Shown here piece by piece: positions 23,790 to 36,400 of a DNA stretch of 64,000 nt. Source of the DNA: Gerris lacustris (Eukaryota > Arthropoda > Insecta > Hemiptera > Gerridae); contig OX578276.1 of NCBI GenBank assembly GCA_951217055.1, positions 33,938,205-34,002,204 on the forward strand, in the 5' to 3' direction. Position numbers and translations under genes: made by a program. The notes under the pieces were generated by a model. The model made no database searches, was not told the origin of the DNA, and saw only the letters and a list, made by a program, of their open reading frames with translations. Within the stretch, counting starts at the first letter, position 1; every line of letters begins with the position of its first letter.

Positions 23790-24147
23790 AGGTGGAGAAC
23801 TATCGATAGTTTTCGATAGTTCGGCCACACCGACCATCGATAACTATCGATAGTTTTCGATAGTTTTTTAAACTCAACCCCCCACCCCCCACTTAGGAAA
23901 ATCAGTATCATTTCCTTACAAAATGATAATTTATCGAAAATTATCGATAGCTTTTTAAACTAACCCCCCCCCCCCCCTCCTCCCCACATTTAGGAAAATC
24001 AGTATCATTACATTAGCTTATAAAATGATAATTTATCGAAAACTATCGATAGTTTTTAAACTTACCCCCCCAAAACTATCGCTTGACTATCGATAGCTGA
24101 ATATAAACCATCGATAGTCCGATAGTACTATCGATAGTTCTCCGCCT
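23790..24147. promoter_or_regulatory. Foldback element with six TATCGATA sites upstream of SMC2
   Basis: Perfect TATCGATA at 23801, 23845, 23942, 24044, 24088 and 24129, most as the palindrome ACTATCGATAGT, plus two CATCGATA (about 23835 and 24109). The ends are inverted (AGGTGGAGAACTATCGATAG at left; the right end reads GGCGGAGAACTATCGATAG on the opposite strand), so the block is probably a miniature inverted-repeat transposon. Runs of C separate the sites. It ends 138 bp before the SMC2 ATG. TATCGATA is the DRE bound by DREF in Drosophila, where it drives replication and proliferation genes; use here is inference. Confidence 0.6.
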
Positions 24148-24284
24148 CTAATCTAACCCCGTCTCCGTCTCCCGCCGCCCGCCATAGATAGGAGAAGATT
24201 TGTGTTGTTGGGATTCGCTTACTTATTCATGATGTTATTCTTGTTTAATTCTGTGATTTAAATTGTATCTGATCAACTATCACG

Positions 24285-24452
24285 ATGCATATTACAAAGT
24301 TAGTGCTTGACGGCTTTAAGTCGTACGGTACTCGGACGGAAATAAAAGGATTCGACCCGGAATTCAATGCTATCACTGGTTTAAACGGCACTGGTAAATC
24401 TAACATCTTGGATTCTATATGTTTCGTCTTGGGAATCACTAATTTGGTTAAT
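24285..24452 (+). CDS. SMC2: SMC2 exon 1: start and Walker A
   Basis: The exon encodes [20 protein letters not shown] and onward, with the P-loop GLNGTGKSN at residues 32-40. Start context has A at -3. It ends in phase 0 at TTGGTTAAT before GTAAGT. The frame stays open past the donor to 24590, but that extension has no SMC similarity and is intron. A GC-richer patch lies at 24150-24190, about 100-130 bp upstream. Confidence 0.97.
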
Positions 24453-27400
24453 GTAAGTATCATAATATTCTTTTTGGACACTATTGAAGTCGTTTCTATT
24501 AATAGAGCTTACATTATTGCGTCATTACCTGACAAAGGTTTCCACCGATCAATAACTAGTTTAGGTCATAATGGTATCAGAAAAAACTAAAATTGAGCTT
24601 ATTTGCCTATGGAGTTATTCTTAAACTCAAATCTACCACTCTTAAGGCCGCTTTAGACGATCAACTTGGTTGTCAATATGCTATGTTACAATATGCAATA
24701 TGTTTAGGGTTGCCAGATTTCTCAATGTAAAAACCGGGACACCCCCCCCCCCTCCGGGGGTCCGGGGGCCCTCCCCCGTAAAATTAAATAATTAAATGGA
24801 CTAATTAAATAATAAATAATAATAGGTGAACAAAATAAAATAAAGTATTTATTATAAAAGATGAATGAAGAAAAATAATTTCTACATTAATTTATTTTTA
24901 TTAATTGTTATTAATGATAATGTTCCATTTAAAATTTACAAAAACATTGTAAAACACGGTGACACGGTACCCCCACCTTACAATGTCGCTCTCTTCTAAC
25001 CTCCAACATCTAACACCCCTACTCCACCCTAGTGAGAGGGTATTTAAATGTAGAATACTTCTATAGATTTTGCCGTACGCTTTCTTTATCTTTCAGTTTC
25101 AATATAATATATGGATCCTCAATACAGTACATTATCGGTTTCATAGAAAAAAAAATCTTAGATTTATAAAATACTTCTTATCTATAAAACTATTGTACCT
25201 TTGCTTTCTAAAACTAAGCATTAATGAATTATTTTATAACATAAATTATCAGCTTTTTCTTGCACCTAAATTATTATTATATTACGTCTCCAGTAAAAAC
25301 CGGGACATTTTGGCGTCCCGAAAAGTGTCTTCGGGACACCGGGACTTTGAGTCCAAAACCGGGACAATCCCGGAAAACCGGGACGTCTGGCAACCCTAAA
25401 TATGTTGCAACTATATATGTTACAATATGCTATGTCCACAGGTTGGAGAAATATAAAAATAAAAAAATCATGTGGGATGGCCTCTTCTTAACATAATTCA
25501 TGATAATAACGACGTATAACAATTCTTGAGTAAAATATTGTCAACTTGGTTGACAACCAAGTTGTTCGTCTAAATGCTGCTTAAGGTGGTTCGGCTAAGC
25601 TTTAAATTCGGTTGCCAGGGCCGCATTGCACTATTTTGATCGGATTATACTTCAAAATTTAGATATATTAAAGAGATTATGCCCCTTCCCCTTTAAAGTT
25701 TCTAAAATTGAGGAATATTAGTACATAAAAGTGATAATGCCCCTTTGTCACAATGGTGATAAGAATTGGCATGGTGACTGCTGTTTTATACATTTTGTGT
25801 TTTCAGTAAGCACTGAAAACACAGAATGACATGCTGATTAGTATAAATTATTCATAGCTTCTCGTGCAGTGATTTCCTGAGCAAAGTTAATTTAAGGATA
25901 GCCCTCACAACACATTACCGGTTAAGAGTTAACTCATTCAAAAGGAAGGGTTACTTAAATGTGTTTTTAAAATGCCTTTTCTTTTTAGGTAGTTTTTATT
26001 TTTATACAATAAGGGACTTTAATAATTTTAAAATTAATTTTGCTATTTTTGTCTTGAACAATATTTTTGAGGTACTGATATACAGGGTGGTCCAAAAGTC
26101 TCCCCCCCCCCCACTCTTAACTTTTGAACGATTTGAGATAAATTAAAGAAACTTTGGGGATCTCTACCATGCAAAGGGAAGTTTGTTTTCATGCAATCTC
26201 CCACTAGGGGCAACCACCCACACTGCAGGAGAGTCAGCTCAAGGTTAAAGGTTGAGTATGCATCGAGAGGCTATCAAACAAATTTATTTCACATGTTTTA
26301 TGATGGAAGCTGCATCCTCCCTCCATCTAGGGCTGCCTTGTGTTTGATGATAAGATCAGTCTAGTTTGTTAATGCCTCCAGCCTCTAGGCAGCAAACCTC
26401 TTTGCCATGGAAAAACCATGTAGGAAGGTAGAAATTCGATGTTTTGCAAGGAAGGAGCCCCCTCTAACATCTTGACTTCTCCATTGGGGCCTTACCTTAT
26501 TTACCTACTAACTTATAATGACGTTACAGCCCATGGAGGGCTCTGGCCTGCTTCAGAAGACCTCTGTGATCTTCTCGATCTAAGGCTTTACGTCTCCAGG
26601 CCAGGACCCCTTTTCTTTTCAAATCCTCTTCCAGATCCTCCTACTATCTCTTTCTAGGTCTTCCCTGACTTCTCATTCTGTCTGACATCTTGAAGTATTT
26701 TTTGGGGCTTCCTTCTGGCCCTCCCTTTTTACATGACCATCGTACCCTGTATGTTCCGTTACTTCATCACAATGCCCATTTAAAGTCCCACCCATTATTT
26801 CTTATGAACAGCTGTCCATTATCGCATATATTCCCAGGACCTCTCTATAGTTTTTCTTTGCCCTGGGACATCAGTTTCCACATCTCACATCATTGATTAC
26901 CACTAAATGATGGTTTTTTCTATTATTGTAGTGATGACACATCCTTATTGAATTTGATCCTCAAAATTATTAACATTTAAACAAAAATGTTACTAACTTA
27001 ACTTCTATGTTAAATTAATAGGTACGAGCCCTAAATCTGGTTGATCTTATTTATAAGAGTGGACAAGCAGGAGTGACGAAAGCAACAGTCACTATTTTCT
27101 TTGATAATTCTGATCCAACCAAAAGCCCTCTTAATTACGAACATCAAAAAGAAATCACCGTCTCTCGTCAAGTAAGTAATTACTTTTTTATATACTGAAA
27201 TAAGTTGATTTCGTTTTACATTGCATCAAATAAAGTTTTGAAAATTTGTGGTATATTTTTGTTTCTAAAATTAAGTTCATTCTAGATTTTCATGTGAAAA
27301 CAACAAACAAATATTGTGAAATCTTTTTAATTTTTTTTTATTTGCTTTTTTGATTTTTTACATGAAATAAAGTATCAATTATGCAAAAGTTAAAGAGCGC

Positions 27401-30400
27401 ATATGGTTAAAATTAATCTGGTACTATCTACGGTCTTACTTTTGACAAACCATCCCAATTTAATAAAAATGAGATGTGTACTTAGGAAGTATAAATAAAT
27501 GTATGTTTGTGTGCCTTTTGAAGAGAAACAAATGGGTACAGAAGGTTGAAACTTATGCGGGACCAGCAATGGGCTAATTATTAACAACCATACAAATTTC
27601 ATTAAAAATTGGACGTGTAGTTTTAAAGATATGTTGGTTTGCAAAAAATAAGCTACAGTCCGACAGACAGACACAAATCCAAAAATGTTCTCCGATGTCT
27701 AACGGATTTCTGTCTTGGAATTTTTGAAATCGGAGACAAAATATTTTTGTTTTACAGAAAGATCACATAGCTTCCGTTACCATTGGTAAGCTCGGAAGCT
27801 ATTAATCTTTTTTAAGTTTAAACAAACCATCTATACATTTTTCGTACAATTATATTTTTGATACTAATACTGCGACTTACAATACAATTATGTACAATAA
27901 TCTAATTTAGTATTGATTGGTAAAAAGTATTGTACACATTTTTTCAACTTTATTATTCTCTTATCAAAAATTGTTTTAAGTTCATAGTTCATGCTATAGA
28001 TTCTTAAAGATGTTCTCTTTGACATTGATGAAATAAAGCTTTATTGTGTAATCTTATTTAATTTTAAAATAGATTTGATTAAATACATAACATTTGTTTT
28101 TCTTAAGAAAGAGAAATTATTATTATTATTATTATATTTTTTTCCAGATTGTTGTTGGTGGTAAAAATCGTTACATGATCAATGGTATTGCTGTCAACAA
28201 TAAAACCATATTTGATTTCTTCAAATCCGTTCAACTTAATGTAAACAATCCACATTTTTTGATCATGCAAGGAAGAATTACTAAAGTTCTCAATATGAAA
28301 CCTCCTGAGGTATTCTCCAATCTTTTTCTTATTGATTTTACTTTTTGTTTGAAGTTTAAATTATTTTTTTACGAGTGTTGTTTGAAGATTAAAGCACTCA
28401 ATAGTAGGATAAAAAGAAAGAAGGAATTTCCACAAATTAAAGTTCTTTTAATTTTAAAGATAGCTTTCGGCCATTGTTGGCCAACTTTATTTCATTATTT
28501 GTGACATTAATAGATAAATAAAGAAACCTGTCAGGGACACACTTAAGGCCCAGCCACACAGGAAGCGGACTGTCCGCCGTGGACAAGTATTTGGTCCGCG
28601 GCGGACTCTGTGGGCTGTTATTTTGCATTATCCTGGTAACACAGAAGGCGACTGTCGCGGTGGATGGCGGACAACTTGTCCGCCGCGGACTGATTCTTTC
28701 TAACTAGCTGGGTAAGAGCGCCTGTAACAGATATATTGGAGGCCCACGGTTCAAGTCCTGGTGCTGGGGTCTATTTTTCTCTGTATATCTCCCGTAGTTA
28801 ATGATAATTATAATTTGATTTAAAGTAAAATTTATTCTTTCCGTAGTATGAATACTACCTAAAACTTAAAAATTTGATTAATTATTTAGATAATTTATAT
28901 CGTATTTATATTGTTGACAGATATTATCAATGATTGAAGAGGCTGCTGGAACCAGTATGTATGAACATAAGAAGAATTTAGCTCAAAGAACTGTAGAGAA
29001 GAAAGACACCAAGCTGAAAGAAATGGACGATGTTTGTATATTTTATTAATTTATATTAATTTACTTTTTTACTGTCCATTTGACAACAGGATTAGGTTTA
29101 AAGAAAAAAGTGTTATATTTTTTTACTCATTTATCAATGTGATTAAGTTAAGAAGATATCTAATCTTTCTAGGGAATCATATTATTGTTGGTTTTTAGAC
29201 ATTGGTTTTTAATTCAAATGCTTTAGGGTTCAAAGTTCAAACACAGTGGAGCCTAGCTGGGTGCATCTTACCTGGCTTGCAGCTGGATAGATTAACCCGT
29301 GTTTTTATTTTATTTTATTTTTTTTTATGGGCACTAAGAATAGAATGCCAATGTTTAACATTATTTTAAAATTTTTGATTTTTGACACAAACTTTTATAT
29401 AAACTAATTAATTTGGTAACCTGACTTTGGAGATAAGATTTAACTGCTCAATTCTCAATCCATTTTCAAAAATCTTCATGAAGAAACTTGCATTCTTGGT
29501 CAATATTGAGATTTCAATCATCCTTGAAAAGAAAAAGGGAGATAAAAATCCATCCCACTAGCGGGATGTGAACCAAGAATTCTTGGTTTTATAGACCAGC
29601 TATCTACCAATTGAGCACCAAGGGAGGAATAGTCATTAAGCTATGGGTTAACTGTCATTAAATTTTAAATTTCTTAATTATTATTATTATTATTTTTTTT
29701 TTTTTGAAGATGGTCCTAGAGCAGATCAATCCGAAAATGCAAAGATTGAAAGATGAAAGAAGTCAATATTTTGAATATCAGAAAATACAGAAGGAAGTTG
29801 AGAGTTTACACAGGATCACTACCGCTTATAAATTTACCACTGCAGAGGTAAAATACAATAAAATTATAACAAAACAAATAACAACTGTGTAAAGGGGTTG
29901 ATCATTCTATATTGATCTGTTCTTTTCAATAGAATTTTAAAGAAAATGAAAAATGAAATAGAGTTATAAGTTAAAATACTTATCTTATAATATTTACCGT
30001 AAAAGATAGAACGAGTTTATAATGATAAATATACATAAACTGAAAAAAATGAATGAATGTGGTTTTAAAGGCACTCTTTTACTTTGTTACCCACCTTTTT
30101 TATTTTGAAATAATATATACAAAAGTGTGATATTCCTTTGTCCCAAAGTAAATTAGACTTAAGATCCCACTGTCTCAATAGTGATTAGCTCTGTTACCCG
30201 TCCTACTTTTCAACATTTTATGGATATCAATGCAGGTGGGTAACAAAGTAAAAGAGGCACCCTCAAACGCGTCTTTTACTTTGTTACCCACCTGCATTGA
30301 TATCCATAAAATGTTGAAAAGTAGGACGGGTAAAGAGGCACCCTCAAACGCCTCTTTTACTTTGTTACCCACCACTTTCGTTTTATTATGGTGGGTAACA

Positions 30401-33400
30401 AAGTAAAAGAGGCACCCTCAAACGCCTCTTTTACTTTGTTACCCACCTGCATTGATATCCATAAAATGTTGAAAATTAGGACGGGTAAAGAGGCACCCTC
30501 AAACGCCTCTTTTACTTTGTTACCCACCACTTCGTTTTATTATGGTGGGTAACAAAGTAAAAGAGGCACCCTCAAACGCCTCTTTTACTTTGTTACCCAC
30601 CTGCATTTATATCCATAAAATGTTGAAAATTAGGACGGGTAAAGAGGCACCCTCAAACGCCTCTTTTACTTTGTTACCCACCAATTTCGTTTTATTATGG
30701 TGGGTAACAAAGTAAAAGAGTATCGTTTTAAAATAGGTCAAACAGGGATAATAAAATTACTATCTGCTTCAATACATCCTGGCTATATTTCGACCTTCTC
30801 TTAGGTCATCTTCAAGTCTATAACATAGTTGAATACAAGGTTTTACTATTCCGCATGGGGTAAAGGATAAAAATAGAATAGTAAAACCTTGTATTCAACT
30901 ATGTTATAGACTTGAAGATGACCTAAGAGAAGGTCGAAATATAGCCAGGATGTATTGAAGCAGATAGTCATTTTATTATCCCTGCTTGACCTATTTTAAA
31001 ACCATATTTGTTCAATAAAATAAAAAGGGATCACTGTAGTCAAAAATTAAAAAAAAAATGTTTTGTGTTTAGAGGTGGTAGAAGTTAAGTTTAATAAATA
31101 ATTAAATATTTATTAACCCATTGAATGCGTAATCCAATTTATGAATCTACCTTAGTGACTGAATAAAATTTGCACAATTTTAAAAGTTAATTAAAAAAAA
31201 TGTTTTGTGTTTAGAGGTGGTAGAAGTTAAGTTTAATAAATAATTAAATATTTATTAACCCATTGAATGCGTAATCCAATTTATGAATCTACCTTAGTGA
31301 CTGAATAAAATTTGCACAATTTTAAAAGTTAATTAAAAAAAAATGTTTTGTGTTTAGAGGTGGTAGAAGTTAAGTTTAATAAATAATTAAATATTTATTA
31401 ACCCATTGAATGCGTAATCCAATTTATGAATCTACCTTAGTGACTGAATAAAATTTGCACAATTTTAAAAGTTAATTAAAAAAAAATGTTTTGTGTTTAG
31501 AGGTGGTAGAAGTTAAGTTTAATAAATAATTAAATATTTATTAACCCATTGAATGCGTAATCCAATTTATGAATCTACCTTAGTGACTGAATAAAATTTG
31601 CACAATTTTAAAAGTTAATTAAAAAAAAATGTTTTGATTCACTGTGGATACAAACGTGAGCGGGCCTGACGGAGTCTTGCAAGATGGTTCTACTCGAGGC
31701 ACGGAGAATAGAGCTATTGAGGGCTGAGAGGGAGGGCTTGGATCCATTGTGGATCTACCCGCATTGAATGGGTTAATTGATAACTAGGTGGATATTGGGG
31801 ATCAGTCAAAAGAAAACCACAACTCAATTTCTATTAAAATTTACTCTTCAAATGAAGAATCCATAATATCTTCAAGTAGAGAGGGGACTGGAACAGGATG
31901 CAAAGTAGCTGGCATACCACAACTTAGAAATTAATTTAAAAATATTCCTCATGTCAAAAGTCAAACAGTACCGATGTACATTCTGTTTTTTAAGTATGTT
32001 CTTTGATGCTGTAACGTCATAAAAACAAATATATTCTGTAGAAAGCATGAAACTAGAGAAGGAATACAGTTATTATTATCATTGTTATTCAAATGAATAG
32101 AAGTGAACTATTTCGTGAGGATAACTTAAATTTTAACGACTGCCGAGATAGAAGGGGGACTTATAACTTCATTGAAATTGGAATTACATGTTTTATTCCA
32201 GAATTCTAAGTGAGTTAAACTTTTACAGAGCAAATTAATACACAATAAAAACACGGTCAAGCTAAAACTATAGCAACTTATAAGACTGTCCTATACTGCA
32301 ACCATCTTGACCATTGCTCAGTATATAAAAAGTACAATTTAGTATAAAGCCCCGTTTCCATTACAACAAGTTGCAGGCACATGTTGCGCAACATGTCCCT
32401 GGCACATGTTGCGGGATAAGTGTATTTGGAAACAGTTCTGCAACATGTGCCATAACACAACACTGAAAATACCTCAACCACAAACAAGAGAGCACGTGTA
32501 GGTATAGTATAGGAAGCGAGTATAGACTGCACCGCGCATGCTCCTTTCCCCGGGATATGTTGCAAAGTGTATCCATTGCCCGTGGCACAAGTTGTGTCCC
32601 ACAGTCGCTTGGCACATTTTTGTCCCCGGCACATGTCCCGCAACATGTTGCAGACTGTTTCCATTTCAACAAAATCCTGGAACTTGTGCCGGCAACATGT
32701 GCGGGACAAATTTGTTGTAATGGAAACGGGGCTTAAGACTCAGAGTAAAAGGTGTAAAGATTGAACAGCATGACCATACTAGAGAAGAGTTGCATTTTCA
32801 GCTTTAGGAGTCGTATAATGTACGGGAATGTTTAGGATATATTTTTTTCCCCATTAATACTGCTATATCCACTTATATCACTGGTAAAAAAATTATGATC
32901 CCTAAAGGGATCATATTTCAATAGAGGATAACTCTAATGAGAATATTTTAGAAAACTATTGGCACTACATTGCAGAAGAGATTTTGTGTTGAAGGTATCC
33001 AATTCCTCCATTCTCACTTCTCTACTTATTGATTCCATTTATAGATACCCTTTATTGTTTTAAAGCAAAATAAACACTTTCTGTGGCAATATAAAAATAA
33101 TTTACTTCCTCTAAAGACTCGTAAGTATATACTTATGAAAAATGACCTGCGCTCCTATTTATCTTCCTCCACCTGATCATCACCTGCCTTCCTCAAGTTT
33201 TTTAACACTTGTTTGTGTTTTCGGAAACTCTTTAGGCTCAAATTTTGTAAAAAAAAAAGAGAAGAATTTCCTTGTATAAAATTTGTTTATATTATCTAAT
33301 TTTTATGTATTATTATTATTATTTTGTTTTAAAGCAAAGTCTCATAAAATCTCAACAAAGTTTGGAATCGATTATAACAGATATAGAAGCTCTGACGTCA

Positions 33401-36400
33401 AAGAGGTTGGACTCGGAAAGTCAAGTAAAAAGTTTTGAAGCAGCCATCACCGAGCTAAACAAGAAAATAGACTCAGAGAAAGGTGGAACTCTTTGTGAAC
33501 TGGAAGCCCAAGTTCACGACTTAGAGAAAGCCGAGGCTAAAGCTACAGCCGAATATAAAAACACGGAGAATATGGTGAATAGTGAAGCGAAGAAGAAGAA
33601 ACTGCTTGTTCAGAGTTTAGCTGAAGATGAGAAGGCTTTCATTGCTAAGAAAGCCGAGATGGACAAAGCAGGATCTGTGTTTAGCGATCTGAGAGAAACT
33701 CAGCAGAAAGATGCCGAAGCACTTGCCGCTGCCGAAAGAAAACTACAGGCTGTCGAACAGGGAAAACTATCCAGCGAAGATGGAGAAGATGCTTCACTCC
33801 AAGACCAACTTATGGGTAATCAATTTTTAAATATTATTAAACCTTCTTCTCTAAAAACCAACTTCACTTTAAAAGTGAGTATGTATGTTCCATCTCGGAA
33901 TAGGCGAACCTATTTGTTTTGCCTGATTTCCCTTGTACACCTAGTGCTCTCAAGTGATCTTTTATTCATTCCAGACAATCACGTGGTGAGGTAGTGCTCC
34001 CTAATGCCCTTTTAGTCAGTCTAGTCAGTCTCTCATTGCGCTTTCCCTTACGGAGACACCACTACCTACATTAACGGTTGTAGTTATTACTATCATTACA
34101 AGAGCTCAAAAAATTCAAGTTGATGTTTTTATTTTATATAATGTATACAGTCCACTTTCACCACAGCACAGAACAACATCCTTGATTTAGTTCTATTTGT
34201 CTAAAATTAAGGCTGCAATGATAATTATAGTTATAGCTCGAATTTCTTCATAATAAAAATTAAATGCAGCACTGATGTTGGTATAGATGATGCCAATTAT
34301 AAACCTGTTTCTCTTGAATAATAAAAATTGTGGAGAGTAGTATTTAATGCTCGTAAGTGTTAGGTCATGGAGAGGTATAGAAAAGTGGTGAAGATTTATT
34401 TCATATAATTGGTTTAAATTAATAAGGTAACTCTAGATTTATCTTATCTCTATAAGTTATCTCTGTTTATTCATGCACATTAATTGTAAATTTTGCTATT
34501 ATTTAATTTAGGATAACTTTTTTAAATTCTAGTCTCTTTTAAATGTGTTGTACGTCAGAGTTGGTTTTTCTCCTATTTAAACGTCTTTTTACTACTTCTT
34601 CTTTTTTTGTTTAAATGTTGATGTTTTGACTAAGCACTAAGCTTAATGGAAACTACAATTTACTCATATAGGCCTGGCCTAAAACTGCTCCTTTAACTAA
34701 TAGGCCTTATTTTCTCCTTAGAAGTGCAAAGTACTGTAAAGGTAGCCACAGACATCGTTCTTTTTTGAAACTGTACGGGTAAATACGAACAACAACCATA
34801 TCCACGCACTAGGCATTGTTTCGTTCAGTTTTTCTTCCATTTTCTTTTTAACAGATTTTTTCGATGCGGAACTATCTACTTCTTGTAATTTTATTATTAT
34901 GTCTTCGTAAGCTTTATTTTTCTTTATTTCTATCAGAATACTCAGTAGATAATTTGATTTAAATTAAAATATAAACTTTCCGTAGTATGAATACTGCCAA
35001 TAACTTAAAAATGAATTTCTAATTGATTGTACAAGGTACAGGTACTAATTGGGTGCTTTATAATTATAAGCGATATTTCTCAGTCTAGTTGTATTGTCGT
35101 AAATGTCGACTCCTAGACTGTAGAAAATTGAAAGCTTAATTCGGGCTAGGTATCGTTATTGACAGAGGAAATTATTCTTCAGTGTAGCTCAGTTGGTAAG
35201 AGCGCTATACTGGAAATATAGAGGCCCTTGGTTCGAGTCCCGGCGCTGGAGTCTATTTTTCTCTGTCTATCTCCCGTTGTTAATAATAATTATAATTTGA
35301 TTTAAATTGCTCAATTTAAGTTAATTGAGGACAGAGTCGACACTGACAAAACCCGTCCTTTTTAACTGCGTTGTCACACACACGAGCCCACTTGAATGGA
35401 CACGTTTGAAAGCAGACGGTTAAAATCAAGCTGCAGCAGATATTTTTGAACGCTGCATAAAAGGACGGTTTTTAGCAACACACACGGACCGTTTTACCCG
35501 TGCGGTTAAAACTGCCAAAAAAGAATGATGCTGCGGCTACCTTAAAAGGGATTTTATGAGTGGAATAATAGTGAACTGGTTGGATGTAGTATGATATTTA
35601 TTAGATGTGATAATATTGTGTAAAGTGAACATCTCCAGAGCTAGCTTTAACTTGTCATGATTTGAATCTCAGGGAGGTATTTTTTGGTATTAGGTTTCAT
35701 ACTAATGATCATATCGAGTACTTATGTAAGTGCTGATCCCCTCCCGTCCTATATTTCAGAAGGATGAAACCCGAATTATCTTGACAGACCTAGAAATCAT
35801 TTTGCTTCCGAGCTTACCGAAGGTAACGGAAGCATTGCGTTCACTTTTGAGAACGAAAAACTTTTATGTCTCCGATTTTAAAAATTCCAAGACAGAAATC
35901 CGTTTCTGACACCAGGGAACATTTTTGGTCTCATGTCTGTCTGTCGGTCTGTGTGTCCGCGAATTATGAAACGTGTGACGATAACTTGAGTAAATGTCGA
36001 CCGATTTTGATGAAAATTGGTAGAAATGTTCACTTTACCAATACCCAGGATGAGTTCGTTGGACAACGTTATCCGTCCAAGCGTTCACGAGCAACGCTCG
36101 CGTAAACGTGAACTTCAAATTTAAAATTGGAATTTTTGGTCGGGAAAATAATCTAACTTCATCTATTCATTGAGACAAACATTTTTTTCAAATACCATTT
36201 GCTAGTAAAGCCAACAGCGACACCGCTATGGAGTGTTAAAGGTCGCTAAAACTATTAATATACATAACTAATAGTTATTAAAAGTAATAACTATAATATT
36301 GCATAAGCTTATTAACTTATTATTATTATTCTTTGCCATAGTGGCAGTTACAGCGTGTTGGGAGTCCCTCTTTAAACTTTTTCCAGGCTTATCATTCCCT

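Larger units (their letters stand above)
34739..35543. mobile_element. MITE with AAGGTAGCC ends, split by a tRNA-like element
   Basis: AAGGTAGCCACAGACATCGT at left; inverted at right AAGGTAGCCGCAGCATCATT. TTCTTTTTTG continues both arms. The tRNA-like element copy D is inserted at ~34950-35310, dating this MITE as older. Confidence 0.75.

Noticed and set aside
26439..26896. Two adjacent open frames of ~70 residues as a small gene
   Set aside because: No recognised domain, low-complexity C/T-rich sequence within SMC2 intron 1, no splice-consistent joining.
32278..32709. Cys-rich open frames of 143 and 103 residues
   Set aside because: They are translations of the GCAACATGT-type internal repeats of a MITE, open on both strands in several frames.
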